Source: Marthasterias glacialis
Taxonomy: Eukaryota > Echinodermata > Asteroidea > Forcipulatida > Asteriidae
DNA: 64,000 nt
Assembly: GCA_911728455.2 (NCBI GenBank)
Contig: OU452234.1
Coordinates: 3,970,501 to 4,034,500 of the forward strand
Direction: 5' to 3'
Shown: piece after piece, positions 56,205-64,000 of the stretch
Layout: each line of letters opens with the position of its first letter
Numbering within the stretch: position 1 is the stretch's first letter
Translations under genes and position numbers: made by a program
The notes under the pieces: generated by a model
The model's database searches: none
Seen by the model: the letters and a program-made list of their open reading frames with translations, nothing else
What the model was told of the DNA's origin: nothing

Positions 56205-56690
56205 TTGCCCATACACCGATGTGTGTTAAGCAATCTATACTCAGGAATCCCCCCACCCCCAGAGTCCCCGAGTCAATGGAACCTTCCTAACATCACCCTG
56301 TTATTAAACTTAACATCCACAGGTGTAATCCTCGGGTGGGATTCGAACCCATGACCAACGATTGCTGGGCAATCTCAGTAGTCTAGTTGCCCAAACATCG
56401 ATGTGTGTTAAGCAATCTATACTCAGGAATCCCCCCCCCTCCCCGAGTCCTGTGAAAAACAAAATCCACAGGCATATTCCTTGGGTGGGATTCGAACCCA
56501 CGACCCCCGCCATTGTAGAGCACATGTCTTACCAACTAGACTACTGAGAATGCCCAGCAATCGTTGGTCGTGGTCCGAATCCAACCCGAGGATTACATGT
56601 GGATTTTTTTCACAGGACTCGGGGAAAGTACTGAGTATACAGTGTTTAACACATATCGGTGTATGGGTAAAAACACAGACAAGGATCCGC
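56205..56690. mobile_element. Nested or inverted pair of tRNA-like SINEs (family D)
   Basis: Two minus-strand B-boxes (GGGTTCGAATCCCACCC at about 56335-56352 and 56485-56502) with an AGTCTAGTTGGTAAGACATG A-box side, and a third plus-strand partial copy (CAGCAATCGTTGGTCG, TCCAACCCGAGGATTACATG). Flanks ACACATCGGTGT and CACAGGACTCGGGG recur, also at 57945-57985. Looks like insertion of one copy into another followed by inversion. Confidence 0.65.
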
Positions 56691-57334
56691 TAGGTATTTT
56701 ATAAAAGAGGTTAATAAACATCACCCTGTTATTAAACTTAACATGTGTTTTGCGTATAACATTTGAAATGATTTTTAACCAATTATAACGCAGGTGAGTT
56801 TTTTTTTTCCTGTTGCCAGATATTGGGTCCACTGGACAAAAGAGACTTTACAGATAAAGCATTTGACTTCAGGTAAATAACAAACTGACATAGGGTAAAA
56901 TAAGTTACAAATAGTATCTATTTCCAAATTTAATATATATAATTTATCATTATTTAAAATAGTACAAATTTACCACCAAAAGGTATTTTGACAAGTCTTA
57001 GGCTGTATCCAAAATGGCTGCTGGGGCTACGGCTATGAATGTTGCTAAGGGTGTTGCTAAGAGCACCCTATATTTCAATGCATGATGACGCAGCGATCTA
57101 GCCATAGCCGTAGGCACCAATTCGGACGCGGCCTTACTTTAAACTGTTATCTATTAAAACTGGATATTGCTTTCGTTTTGTCACACTTGAGACATCTGTT
57201 GCATAAACACACCCTGCACACGTACTTCTGAAAGCTGCAGAAACAACCATTTCTGAAAGTGTTTCACATAAAAAAAAACGATGGGTTGTTTTACTTTAAG
57301 GATTCCAAACGCCCCCTTGCATATAAGAAGAATT

Positions 57335-57655
57335 TGGGAGGCTAATCATGCTTACAGGCAGCTGAGAAGCTGAATTGCGAAGGATGCGGCTACAACATGC
57401 TCGAGCTGCAGACATTCAAGGGCGCCTTTGGCAGCCAGCCACACTGATCCATGTAGGAACACAGAGCACAGCCAGGGATTGAAAGTATTTGATTTTTCCG
57501 GAGGGTGGAAAATCGAAGGGCCCAGAGAAGAACCCTTGAGGCACAGGAGAGAACCAATGCAGACCTCTACTCACATATGGCCCTAGCCGGGAATCGAACC
57601 AGGGTCACAGTGGTGAGAGGCAAGCACTTTCCACACTAGCCACCCATGCTACCCC
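57335..57655 (-). mobile_element. tRNA-derived SINE (family F), best copy
   Basis: Minus-strand head GGGTGGCTAGTGTGGAAAGT, then GGTTCGATTCCCGGCTAGG (B-box), ACATATGTGAG region and body to GATTAGCCTCCCAAATTC. About 320 bp. Confidence 0.8.
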
Positions 57656-57682
57656 AAATAGCATTTCTCATGACAGAAGCCT

Positions 57683-57815
57683 GATTGCTTCGTTCTTGAA
57701 AGGGCAAGGGCACCAAGGCATTTTCTTCTTGATAAAGGGCACCTCTTTGAGGAAATACTCAATTTCTATTGGAACATTTCAAGGCACCAAGGCGATGACC
57801 AGGGGGCAATTTCAT
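57683..57815 (+). repeat. R1 copy joined to repeat R2
   Basis: GCCTGATTGCTTCGTTCTTG to AAGGCACCAAGGCGATGACC; the palindromic end is replaced by AATTTCATAGAGCTACTTAA of R2. Confidence 0.72.
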
Positions 57816-58090
57816 AGAGCTACTTAAGCAGACACTATTGCTTAAAATTTGTTCTGCTAAACAAAAATAAGAAGGAAACCAGTCACAGACTTTGCATGGG
57901 ACATAAAATTTTGACTGGTAACCTTATTCTTATTTTTTTCACAGGACTCAGGAAAGTATACTGTGCTTAACACACATCGGTGTAAAATTTCAAAAAACAC
58001 AAATATTAACCTTATTCTGGTAAGCATAATTTGGTTGTGCTTAGCTACTTTTTTTCTGCTTAAGCAGCTCTATGAAATTGGGCGCTGGGG
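57815..58090. repeat. R2 interrupted by a SINE-D fragment
   Basis: R2 left part 57815-57930 (TTTCATAGAGCTACTTAAGC), then TTTTTCACAGGACTCAGG and CACACATCGGTGT of family D, then the R2 right part 58008-58090 (AAGCAGCTCTATGAAATTGG). A nested insertion. Confidence 0.65.
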
Positions 58091-58338
58091 CAACAGAGGT
58101 TAATTGCCTCTGTTAAGTATCAAGCTTGGAAACTTTTAATCTAGAAAAGACCTTAGTCTTTGAAGAATGCATGTAAAAGCCAAGTCCAATTATTAAACTT
58201 TGCTTGCATAAATTATCAAAGAAAAGCTAGGTAGCTAGCTCAGTGCAACTCCTATAGGCTTCTGGTAATCAGTGGAGCCAGTTAAGGGTGAAGTGGGCGT
58301 GGCTTACAGTGGAATGACGTCAGACTTTACAAACGGGA

Positions 58339-58467
58339 TTAATTCTTCGAGTTTAACGACCAGTTGTACGAAAGATAGGACACTTTGTAGTTTCCACTTG
58401 CCAGCATCTTCCCGAATGAAGTCTTCTTCTCGCTGTCCCCCATATGTTCATGAACCCACTGCAGCAC
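58339..58467 (-). CDS. DUF547 gene last coding exon
   Basis: 129 nt: VLQWVHEHMGDSEKK to KVSYLSYNWSLNSKN, then TAA at 58341-58339. The YNWSLN ending is the typical end of DUF547. A minus-strand ATTAAA at 58140-58135 could serve as polyadenylation signal (weak). Confidence 0.88.
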   Translation of the reverse strand: MLQWVHEHMGDSEKKTSFGKMLASGNYKVSYLSYNWSLNSKN

Positions 58468-61400
58468 CTGGTAAAACAATCATACTTCAAATCAATAAAA
58501 GAAAGCAGATATTTTATACTGACGACATGACAGCGTCTCTATATACACTGATTTCAGACTGACGTTCCAGAGTCCAGCCGAACCAAATTATTGAATTAAA
58601 GTACATGAAATGTTTGATGTCTGAAACAGTTTGGAGCGACTAGACGCACTAGAAGTCAAAAGATTGACTGTTGCAGTTGGTCGGAACGACTCTGGAGTGT
58701 CTTGGGTTCATACGTCGATCTTGTCATGAGCCCAAACTAATGCAAATTTATGTTAATTAAGTTTGCCTATCTGAAACCTAAATCTAGAGTCACTCCTAAT
58801 CTATTTGGTTTGGCGCGACTTCTGGAGTGCTAGTCTGAAAAGGGTGTTATTTATTTCTTATTCAAACTTCAGGTCAAGATCACCGGACTCAAGCTCTGGT
58901 GTTGTTGGCAGCAGAGTGTGGGTTCGAATCCTGCTCATGGAACTTGTGTCCTTGAGCAAGATACTTTACCACAATTGCTTTGTCCTTCGGATGGGACATT
59001 AAACCGTAGGTCCCGTGTACTAGGATTGGTAGTGCACGTAAAGAAAACCCAGAACACTTATTGTGGAAGAGTAGGGGAATTACCCCGGTGTTTCTGCTTC
59101 ACACAGCAAGCATCCTTATCTACAGGTTTCCTCAGGCTTGAGAGCTACAGTGATTAAGTTCACTTATGAGGCATCCTTGATTCATTACCAGAAATATATA
59201 ATAGTAAAAATAATAATTGCTCAACTATTTCACAAACAAAGCTCCATTTCCCAGAGCTATCCCAAATCCTCAAAGGAAGGAGGGGGACATTTGGTCTCTG
59301 CTTCAGCCCAAAGACAACCCAAGTCCCACATCCACCTACCGCTTAAAAAAAAAACCAAACCAACAAACAAAAACATTGGTTAATTTGGTGCCCCATAGGA
59401 TGGCTCCCAGAGCACATGCCCCCTTCCCTTGCCCACCAAGCTAGGCCACAGCCCGTTCCTCACCCCTCCGCCAAGTGGTGCTACCACCAAGTACCCACAC
59501 CTACAAGCAACCAAGAAGTATTGTTATACCACGGTAATAGATCGTGAATTTTATTGCTCGGGAACCAATCCTGTGATGTGCTGCAAAGATGCATGTACAT
59601 GGAGAACACGCTCAGGAGAGGAAACATGAGTGATGTACCCCACGGGGTACATCACCTTGGTCATGCCCACCGTTGGTCATTTCCATCGCCTTGTACAATA
59701 TTAGACAATAGCCCCGGGTATGAGGTTGTTATTACGCTGGTCCTAAATTGATTTAAAGTGTTTCGAATTTGTCCAACTATACAACAAAATGCAGTGTTCA
59801 ACGGTAAATTAATAAAGGAATATAATTTATTTCACTTAATAATTTTTGTTGCCCCCTCCTGCAATCTGTTATCATGGTATAACAAAACAATTGTTGCACG
59901 CTGTGTGATGGGGTCCATAGGTTCTGTACACCCATGGGGGGGGGAGGCAAATGGCCCCCCCTAAGCTTTGCCACGGGTGCCATTTGCCCCCCCTCGGGTG
60001 TACAAACCACCATGGACCCTATCACAGCGTGCAACAACTATACAAAGAATGAGTGGAGTACAGGAGACTTACCGTGGTATCACCGCAGCCAAAGTCCACT
60101 TTATACCACTGTAGGATTTTGCTTAGCTTCACTTCATTCTTATCGGCGAGGATTTCACAGCCATCGCTGCTCTCCAGGAACGCCTCTGCCGCCAACTTCA
60201 ACTGATGATAAATACCCTGGGAAAAAAATAACAGACAATAAGTAGGTGATGTTTTTGTTTTTTTATCCATATTTGGTCATCAATCCTCCAAAATAACGGC
60301 ACGTCAAGTAAGATCATTTCCCAGGGTGATTGTTTTGTACTTGTGATTGCTTCACCCATGGGTATAAATGGGTACCTGCGAAGGTAGAGGTTGATATTGT
60401 GTTTGAAAAAGCCTCCGGAGCGCCACGGCAGCTTGGGGCTGTTTACTCCTCAGGGAAGCTGAGAAAGATTACAGGAGTGTTAGTGGCCCAATGACCAGGG
60501 CACTAATGTAAAGCGCATTGAGACGTTATTGTGAAATGCACTAGTTGTTGTTGTTGTTGTGCTAACTCTACAATACGTGGATATTCAAATACTTTATGGA
60601 TAATTTTAGTATTACATTTTCTCGATCAAAAAGCAAAACGGACGATCCAATAAAGAGAGTCTTTGTTCTCTTGGCATTGTTAAGTCGGGGTTTCTTTGTG
60701 CCAGCGGTACCCTCAAAGAATAAACATATTCCAGCGATTCTGCCAAAAGAATCCTGCCAGCGGGATGGGACACAAAAACAAAACAAAATCCCGGCGGCAA
60801 CTGGTTAACAGAGAATGTAACTGATCATGCATAGAATCTCTTCGGTCAAGCGAATCAATGGGAGACTTTTGAGACGATAGCGGGCGTCCCACAGACCGGT
60901 CCTTTTCCATTCTTCTCAGTGATGAAAACAATGGGAAAAGGACCGGTCCGTGGGACACCCGCTGTTGTCTCAAAAGTCTCCCATTGGTAAAATCTGTTTT
61001 CTTACACTTGCACTGTACGCTTGATTGGCGGACAGCTCTTGGCACCGCAGACCAGAGCGAAATGGATCAGCGGCTCGTGCGTCTCCAGGGCAATGCTGAC
61101 CCGAGGATCGCTCTTGGAGAAGGGGCGGCTGAACTGTCCGATGCCCTTCCTGTTGCTCCGGAGGACTCCGTTCTCAATGTCTTGTAAGGAATAGATATGG
61201 CCTCCGATGATGTAGCAGGTACGGTTGAAGAACTATAACGAAATAAATTCACAAAGTATTGACTTAGTATTTGGGTGAACAAAGAAACGTTGACTAGCTC
61301 GGGATCTGAACCTGCGACCTACAAACTAACGTGCTGGTGCTCTACCAACTGAGCTAACATTACTAATAATTGTAATAATACGCAGTTCTTGTATAGCGCT

Positions 61401-63525
61401 TTATCACACCCAATGGGCGTCTCAAAGCGCTCAGTATTTTTTCCTGCGAGGTATTGTATTGCTGGTGCTCTACCAACTGAGCTAATAATACTAATATTTG
61501 TAATAATACCCAGTTCTTGTCTAGCGCTATATCACACCCGATGGGCGTCTCAAAGCGCTCTGTATTTTTTCCTGCGAGGTATTGTATTGCTGGTGCTCTA
61601 CCAACTGAGCTAATAATACTAATATTTGTAATAATACCCAGTTCTTGTCTAGCGCTATATCACACCCGATGGGCGTCTCAAAGCGCTCAGTATTTTTTCC
61701 AGCAAGGTATGCGGACTTATGATTTGAAGTATAAGACCTATTCCTTTACATAGCACCATGTAATGGTTTACAAGGTGCAGTGGCGCAATCTGTAGCCGAT
61801 CAAACCAGGAACACCGGGGCGAACCCCTTCTAACCCTATAATAACAGTCTCCCTATTTTTGTCAATATCTTTGTTTGGGGGTGCCAGTCAGAAGCCATAC
61901 AACCCCAAACCTGCCGTATCACCAGAGATCACACCCTAGGTTTATGACACAACCTGGGAAGCGGCAGTAACGGAATCACCTTAAGGGGATGCGACTTTTC
62001 GTTTTCAAAGTCATGAAGTAATTAACACAAAGTACTAACATGTCAAACTTAAAACAGCACTTAAAAATGATAGTTCGGACAAGAAATTGATGGACGGATT
62101 AATGGTAGGGAGAAAAGATAAACAATAAAAAGGATTGTCATTGGGAAAGCATTAACAACTTAATGTTTTCCAAGGAACGAAGAAAAAAAAACACACACAA
62201 AACTTCACTTACATGTATTATACTAATAGAGGTTTTGAGGCATTGCATGGTGAGGTACCCATGTATATTTGGTTTGTGGTAACACCGTGTGATTATATCT
62301 ACTTTGCTATATATCTCACAAGAACAATCTACTGTACATAGCAAAGTAGATATAATCATATCTATTATACTAAATAAAAACAAAACAGACAGTATTTTCA
62401 TGAAGTGGCCAATCCGTCCAAAATTGAAAACAAAATTAGTAAATTTGTTTTTGCACCCGTTTTGTGTGCCCATTTTGTGTGCCCATTTTTATCATAAATC
62501 TCAACTCAAGTATGAACTTTTTTACCTTACTGGTTTATCTATACACTATGGGGGATGGGAATTTTACCTTATATCTCTGCCAGAGATTTGTCGGTGGGCC
62601 ATTCTGTACGTTGGCGTGGATGACCAGAGCGTTGTAGACATTAATGAAGAAGGCAAGTTTCTCTTCTCTGGTTGCTGAGGCGATATCGACACGTACCAGC
62701 TCAGCAGTGTGCTTAACGTACTGCTGAAACTTTGGGCTGTCACGGATTCCTTTATAGTCCACACCCTAATACAAGGAAATAGAATCCAAAATAGACCGAT
62801 CCATTAAGGCTAGTAACAGCACATGGTCTGACTTTCTTGCCACGATCGCAGCGGTGGTTCGGCCACACACACGTATCGGATACGATACACACACGTACAT
62901 GGTTTTCGTGAACGGTATGAATTTAGGTTCGTGGCCTTTTGAGCAGTGCCTTGAGTCCAAAGAACAATGCAGACAGGAACACTGTTAAACCACTTTTACA
63001 CGACTGTACAGGGACCGCTGCTGTGGGATTTGCACCACCAGAAATACAAAACAATTTAAACGAAACAAAAGTTAGAATAGTTGTGTGTGCTGTTGTGTGT
63101 CAGAACAATGGAGGCGGTTTGTTTACTTTTCAAATGGGATTTTAAAGTGTCAGACTTTTGTCGGACTTTCAGTGGCATTCTCAAGGCTGTGATTGGTCAA
63201 TACGTAAGCTGGGCTTAATGGATCGGACAATTCAGAGGAAACTTTTTTATTCCCTTTTTGTAATTTTTTCCCACATTAACCCTTCCACTGATTGACCATT
63301 TGAAACCATTCAAAAATCCATTCCACACACCTGCCCAAAGTTTTGTACGCACTAGCTGTACCACTGGATCAAGTGCACTCACCGTGCATTGTTTAATTTC
63401 TCCAGATACACTCATAAATATACATGAGGCATGCAAATCATCCAATCATACCTTGCCATCTTGGGACAGGTGCTCGCTGTAGATGTCGAGTATGAGCCTC
63501 CGTAATTCCTCACCGAGCTCAGACG
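58339..63525 (-). CDS. DUF547-domain protein, last five coding exons (5' part outside window)
   Basis: Exons 63525-63452, 62765-62568, 61232-61008, 60216-60073, 58467-58339; phases 1-0-0-0-0, all AG/GT, about 255 aa to the stop. Together they read as one complete DUF547 domain: ELRRLILDIYSEHLSQDGK, then YKGIRDSPKFQQYVKHTAEL, then REEKLAFFINVYNALVIHAN, then CYIIGGHIYSLQDIENGVLR, then HFALVCGAKSCPPIK, then EVKLSKILQWYKVDFG and NYKVSYLSYNWSLN at the end. The motifs FFINxYNALVIH, GGxxYSLxDIEN and HFALVCGAxSCPP are family signatures. Function is unknown; the conserved His and Cys residues are suggestive but I make no catalytic claim. Known relatives often carry an N-terminal DEP or glutaredoxin-like domain; that part would lie to the right of position 64000. 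Confidence 0.88.
58872..59215 (+). mobile_element. tRNA-derived SINE (family B), copy 2
   Basis: Head truncated before the A-box; GGTTCGAATCC present, then GTCCTTCGGATGGGACATTA, CCTCAGGCTTGAGAGCTACA and CATTACCAGAAATATATAAT. Confidence 0.82.
59892..60037. mobile_element. Foldback element, GTTGCACGCTGTG ends
   Basis: About 146 bp: TTGTTGCACGCTGTGTGATG and complement, inner GGTCCATAGG / CCATGGACC and GGCAAATGGC / GCCATTTGCC. Its right edge is 36 bp from the DUF547 exon end at 60073. Confidence 0.75.
60073..60216 (-). CDS. DUF547 gene exon 4 in window
   Basis: 144 nt, phase 0, between TTTTTTCCCAG and GTAAGT. Encodes QLKLAAEAFLES and NEVKLSKILQWYKVDFG. Confidence 0.9.
60345..60562 (+). mobile_element. 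SINE body, 5'-truncated
   Basis: Contains AAATGGGTACCTGCGAAGG, GGGAAGCTGAGAAAG, GGCCCAATGACCAGGGCACT and AAAGCGCATTGAGACG, then a (TTG)n tail: the common invertebrate SINE body seen here without a tRNA head. Confidence 0.72.
60596..60810 (+). repeat. R3, 3' half
   Basis: TTCTCTTGGCATTGTTAAGT, GGTTTCTTTGTGCCAGCGGT, AAAAGAATCCTGCCAGCGGG, CCGGCGGCAACTGG. In the DUF547 intron. Confidence 0.7.
60857..60985. mobile_element. Foldback MITE, same family, copy 3
   Basis: 129 bp, very close to the copy at 14145, inside the DUF547 intron, 23 bp from the donor end of the exon ending at 61008. Confidence 0.88.
61008..61232 (-). CDS. DUF547 gene exon 3 in window
   Basis: 225 nt, phase 0. Encodes CYIIGGHIYSLQDIENGVLR and IHFALVCGAKSCPPIK, the most diagnostic DUF547 motifs. 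Donor is GTGTAAG, slightly off consensus. Confidence 0.92.
61290..61745 (-). repeat. tRNA-derived head with a 128-bp tandem triplication
   Basis: Minus-strand GTTAGCTCAGTTGGTAGAGC and GGTCGCAGGTTCAGATCCC head at 61300-61360, then three copies at 128-bp spacing of a unit with GCTCTACCAACTGAGCTAAT, ACCCAGTTCTTG and GGGCGTCTCAAAGCGCTC. Each unit repeats part of the tRNA A-box side. Units are nearly identical, so the expansion is recent. Confidence 0.85.
61775..62005 (+). repeat. R5 copy 2
   Basis: TTTTTGTCAATATCTTTGTT, GGGGTGCCAGTCAGAAGCCA, CAACCTGGGAAGCGGCAG, ATCACCTTAAGGGGATGCGA. Head GTGCAGTGGCGCAATCTG looks tRNA-like but degraded. Confidence 0.68.
62215..62365. mobile_element. Short relative of the 50.7-kb foldback element
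   Basis: Shares flank GAGGCATTGCATGGTGAGGT and TATCTACTTTGCTATAT arms with the element at 50741, but the centre is reduced to a small loop (CTCACAAGAACAATCTACTG). Confidence 0.7.
62568..62765 (-). CDS. DUF547 gene exon 2 in window
   Basis: 198 nt, phase 0 on both sides. Encodes GVDYKGIRDSPKFQQY to NLWQRYK with the signature EEKLAFFINVYNALVIH. Confidence 0.92.
62791..63229 (-). mobile_element. Same DNA transposon family, copy 3
   Basis: About 440 bp in the opposite orientation to the first two copies. Ends ATAGACCGATCCATTAAGG and GGGCTTAATGGATCGG are well kept. Lies 25 bp from the acceptor of the DUF547 exon at 62765. Confidence 0.8.
63452..63525 (-). CDS. DUF547 gene exon (first in window)
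   Basis: 74 nt after a TTTTACATGCAG acceptor, ending at GTATGA. Encodes SELGEELRRLILDIYSEHLS then QDGK, the usual lead-in to DUF547. It starts with two bases of a split codon, so at least one more exon lies upstream, outside the window. Confidence 0.85.
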
Positions 63526-63729
63526 CTGCATGTAAAAATGAGGAGAAAGTAAAACTGTTAACCAGTTGAAACCGGACGGCGTGAATACACGCAAATGTTT
63601 CCCCTGCCTGGAAACAGAAGCCGTTTTAAGACGCCATTATGTAATTTCAGACAACTGGAGCAAAGGCCACCTGGTCATTTAACTGTGCACAGACCACACA
63701 CATGCCATGTGATGCTTTGTTTCACCCAC

Positions 63730-64000
63730 AAAAGGCCAAAAAAGGTCTTATAAATGCTGGCATTTTGTGGCTATTCAGAGGCGATTTTTGTGTATTCCCC
63801 GATTATAGACCTTTGTCCTTTTGTTCCAAGAAGGGGATTACATGGCATCGAGAGGCTTCCACCATTGATCACTCATTGTATTTCGGCTCAATGGAGGTAA
63901 GTCAGAGTGGGCCCGCAATCGCGCAATGGTTTCGTATTTAGTTCCACTCCTGTGCCGTAGGTAACGGCCGCTGTTTTGCAATTCACGGTGTGTGAATTTG
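63730..64000 (+). repeat. R3, 5' part, running off the right edge
   Basis: TGGCTATTCAGAGGCGATTT, CCATTGATCACTCATTG, TAGTTCCACTCCTGTGCCGT and GCAATTCACGGTGTGTGAAT match 43830-43600 in order. No DUF547 exon is visible between 63526 and 64000; the rest of this stretch is intron. Confidence 0.7.

Larger units (their letters stand above)
52563..58338. other. Gene-poor stretch downstream of the DUF547 gene
   Basis: No exon recognised. Purine-rich around 53200-53300, microsatellites, duplication at 54150, SINE D and F, R1, R2 and R4 copies. The 3'UTR of the DUF547 gene occupies the right end. Confidence 0.45.

Overview
This is a window of an animal nuclear genome. It has intron-rich genes with GT-AG splicing and many tRNA-derived SINEs, foldback (MITE-like) elements, microsatellites and long homopolymer G/C tracts. 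The gene content (a DLGAP5/HURP orthologue, a PTCHD3-like Patched-family protein and an animal DUF547 protein) and the SINE style point to a marine invertebrate deuterostome. An echinoderm, perhaps a sea star, is my best guess; that assignment is inference, not proof.

Layout. (1) 0.8-14.9 kb, minus strand: a complete DLGAP5/HURP-like gene. I rebuilt 14 coding exons whose splice phases all agree (2,313 nt, 770 aa), plus a probable 5'UTR exon and a CCAAT/CRE promoter near 14.75-14.87 kb. (2) 14.9-24.5 kb: no gene recognised; AT-rich sequence with repeats, probably including the 3'UTR of the next gene. (3) 24.5-28.2 kb, minus strand: a PTCHD3-like sterol-sensing-domain transporter-family gene with three coding exons (2,760 nt, 919 aa). 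(4) 28.2-58.3 kb: no recognisable protein-coding exon; this stretch holds repeats and an unexplained array of short conserved motifs. (5) 58.3 kb to the right edge, minus strand: the last five coding exons of a DUF547-domain gene whose 5' part lies outside the window.

The most unusual feature is in the gene desert. A 15-bp motif, consensus GGTCAACAAACTTTC, occurs 16 times between 33.76 and 40.08 kb, always on the plus strand. Two more copies form a divergent pair at 52.34 and 52.52 kb. I saw no good copy elsewhere in the window. At 36.3-37.1 kb copies recur about every 95-110 bp (two gaps are longer, about 175-180 bp), and many are preceded by an octamer or an ATGAAT(A/T)ATTCAT-like POU-dimer site. 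The 52.3-52.5 kb pair flanks CCAAT, CRE and AP-1-like sites and has splice-donor-like sequences on both outer sides, so the motif looks like a core-promoter element. A run of snRNA-type (PSE plus octamer) promoters driving short non-coding RNAs, or a compound enhancer, are the two hypotheses to separate.

The three genes are not a pathway: HURP is a mitotic spindle factor, the PTCHD3-like protein is an RND-fold membrane protein and the DUF547 protein is of unknown function. Several dispersed repeat families are defined below by internal comparison of copies in this window.
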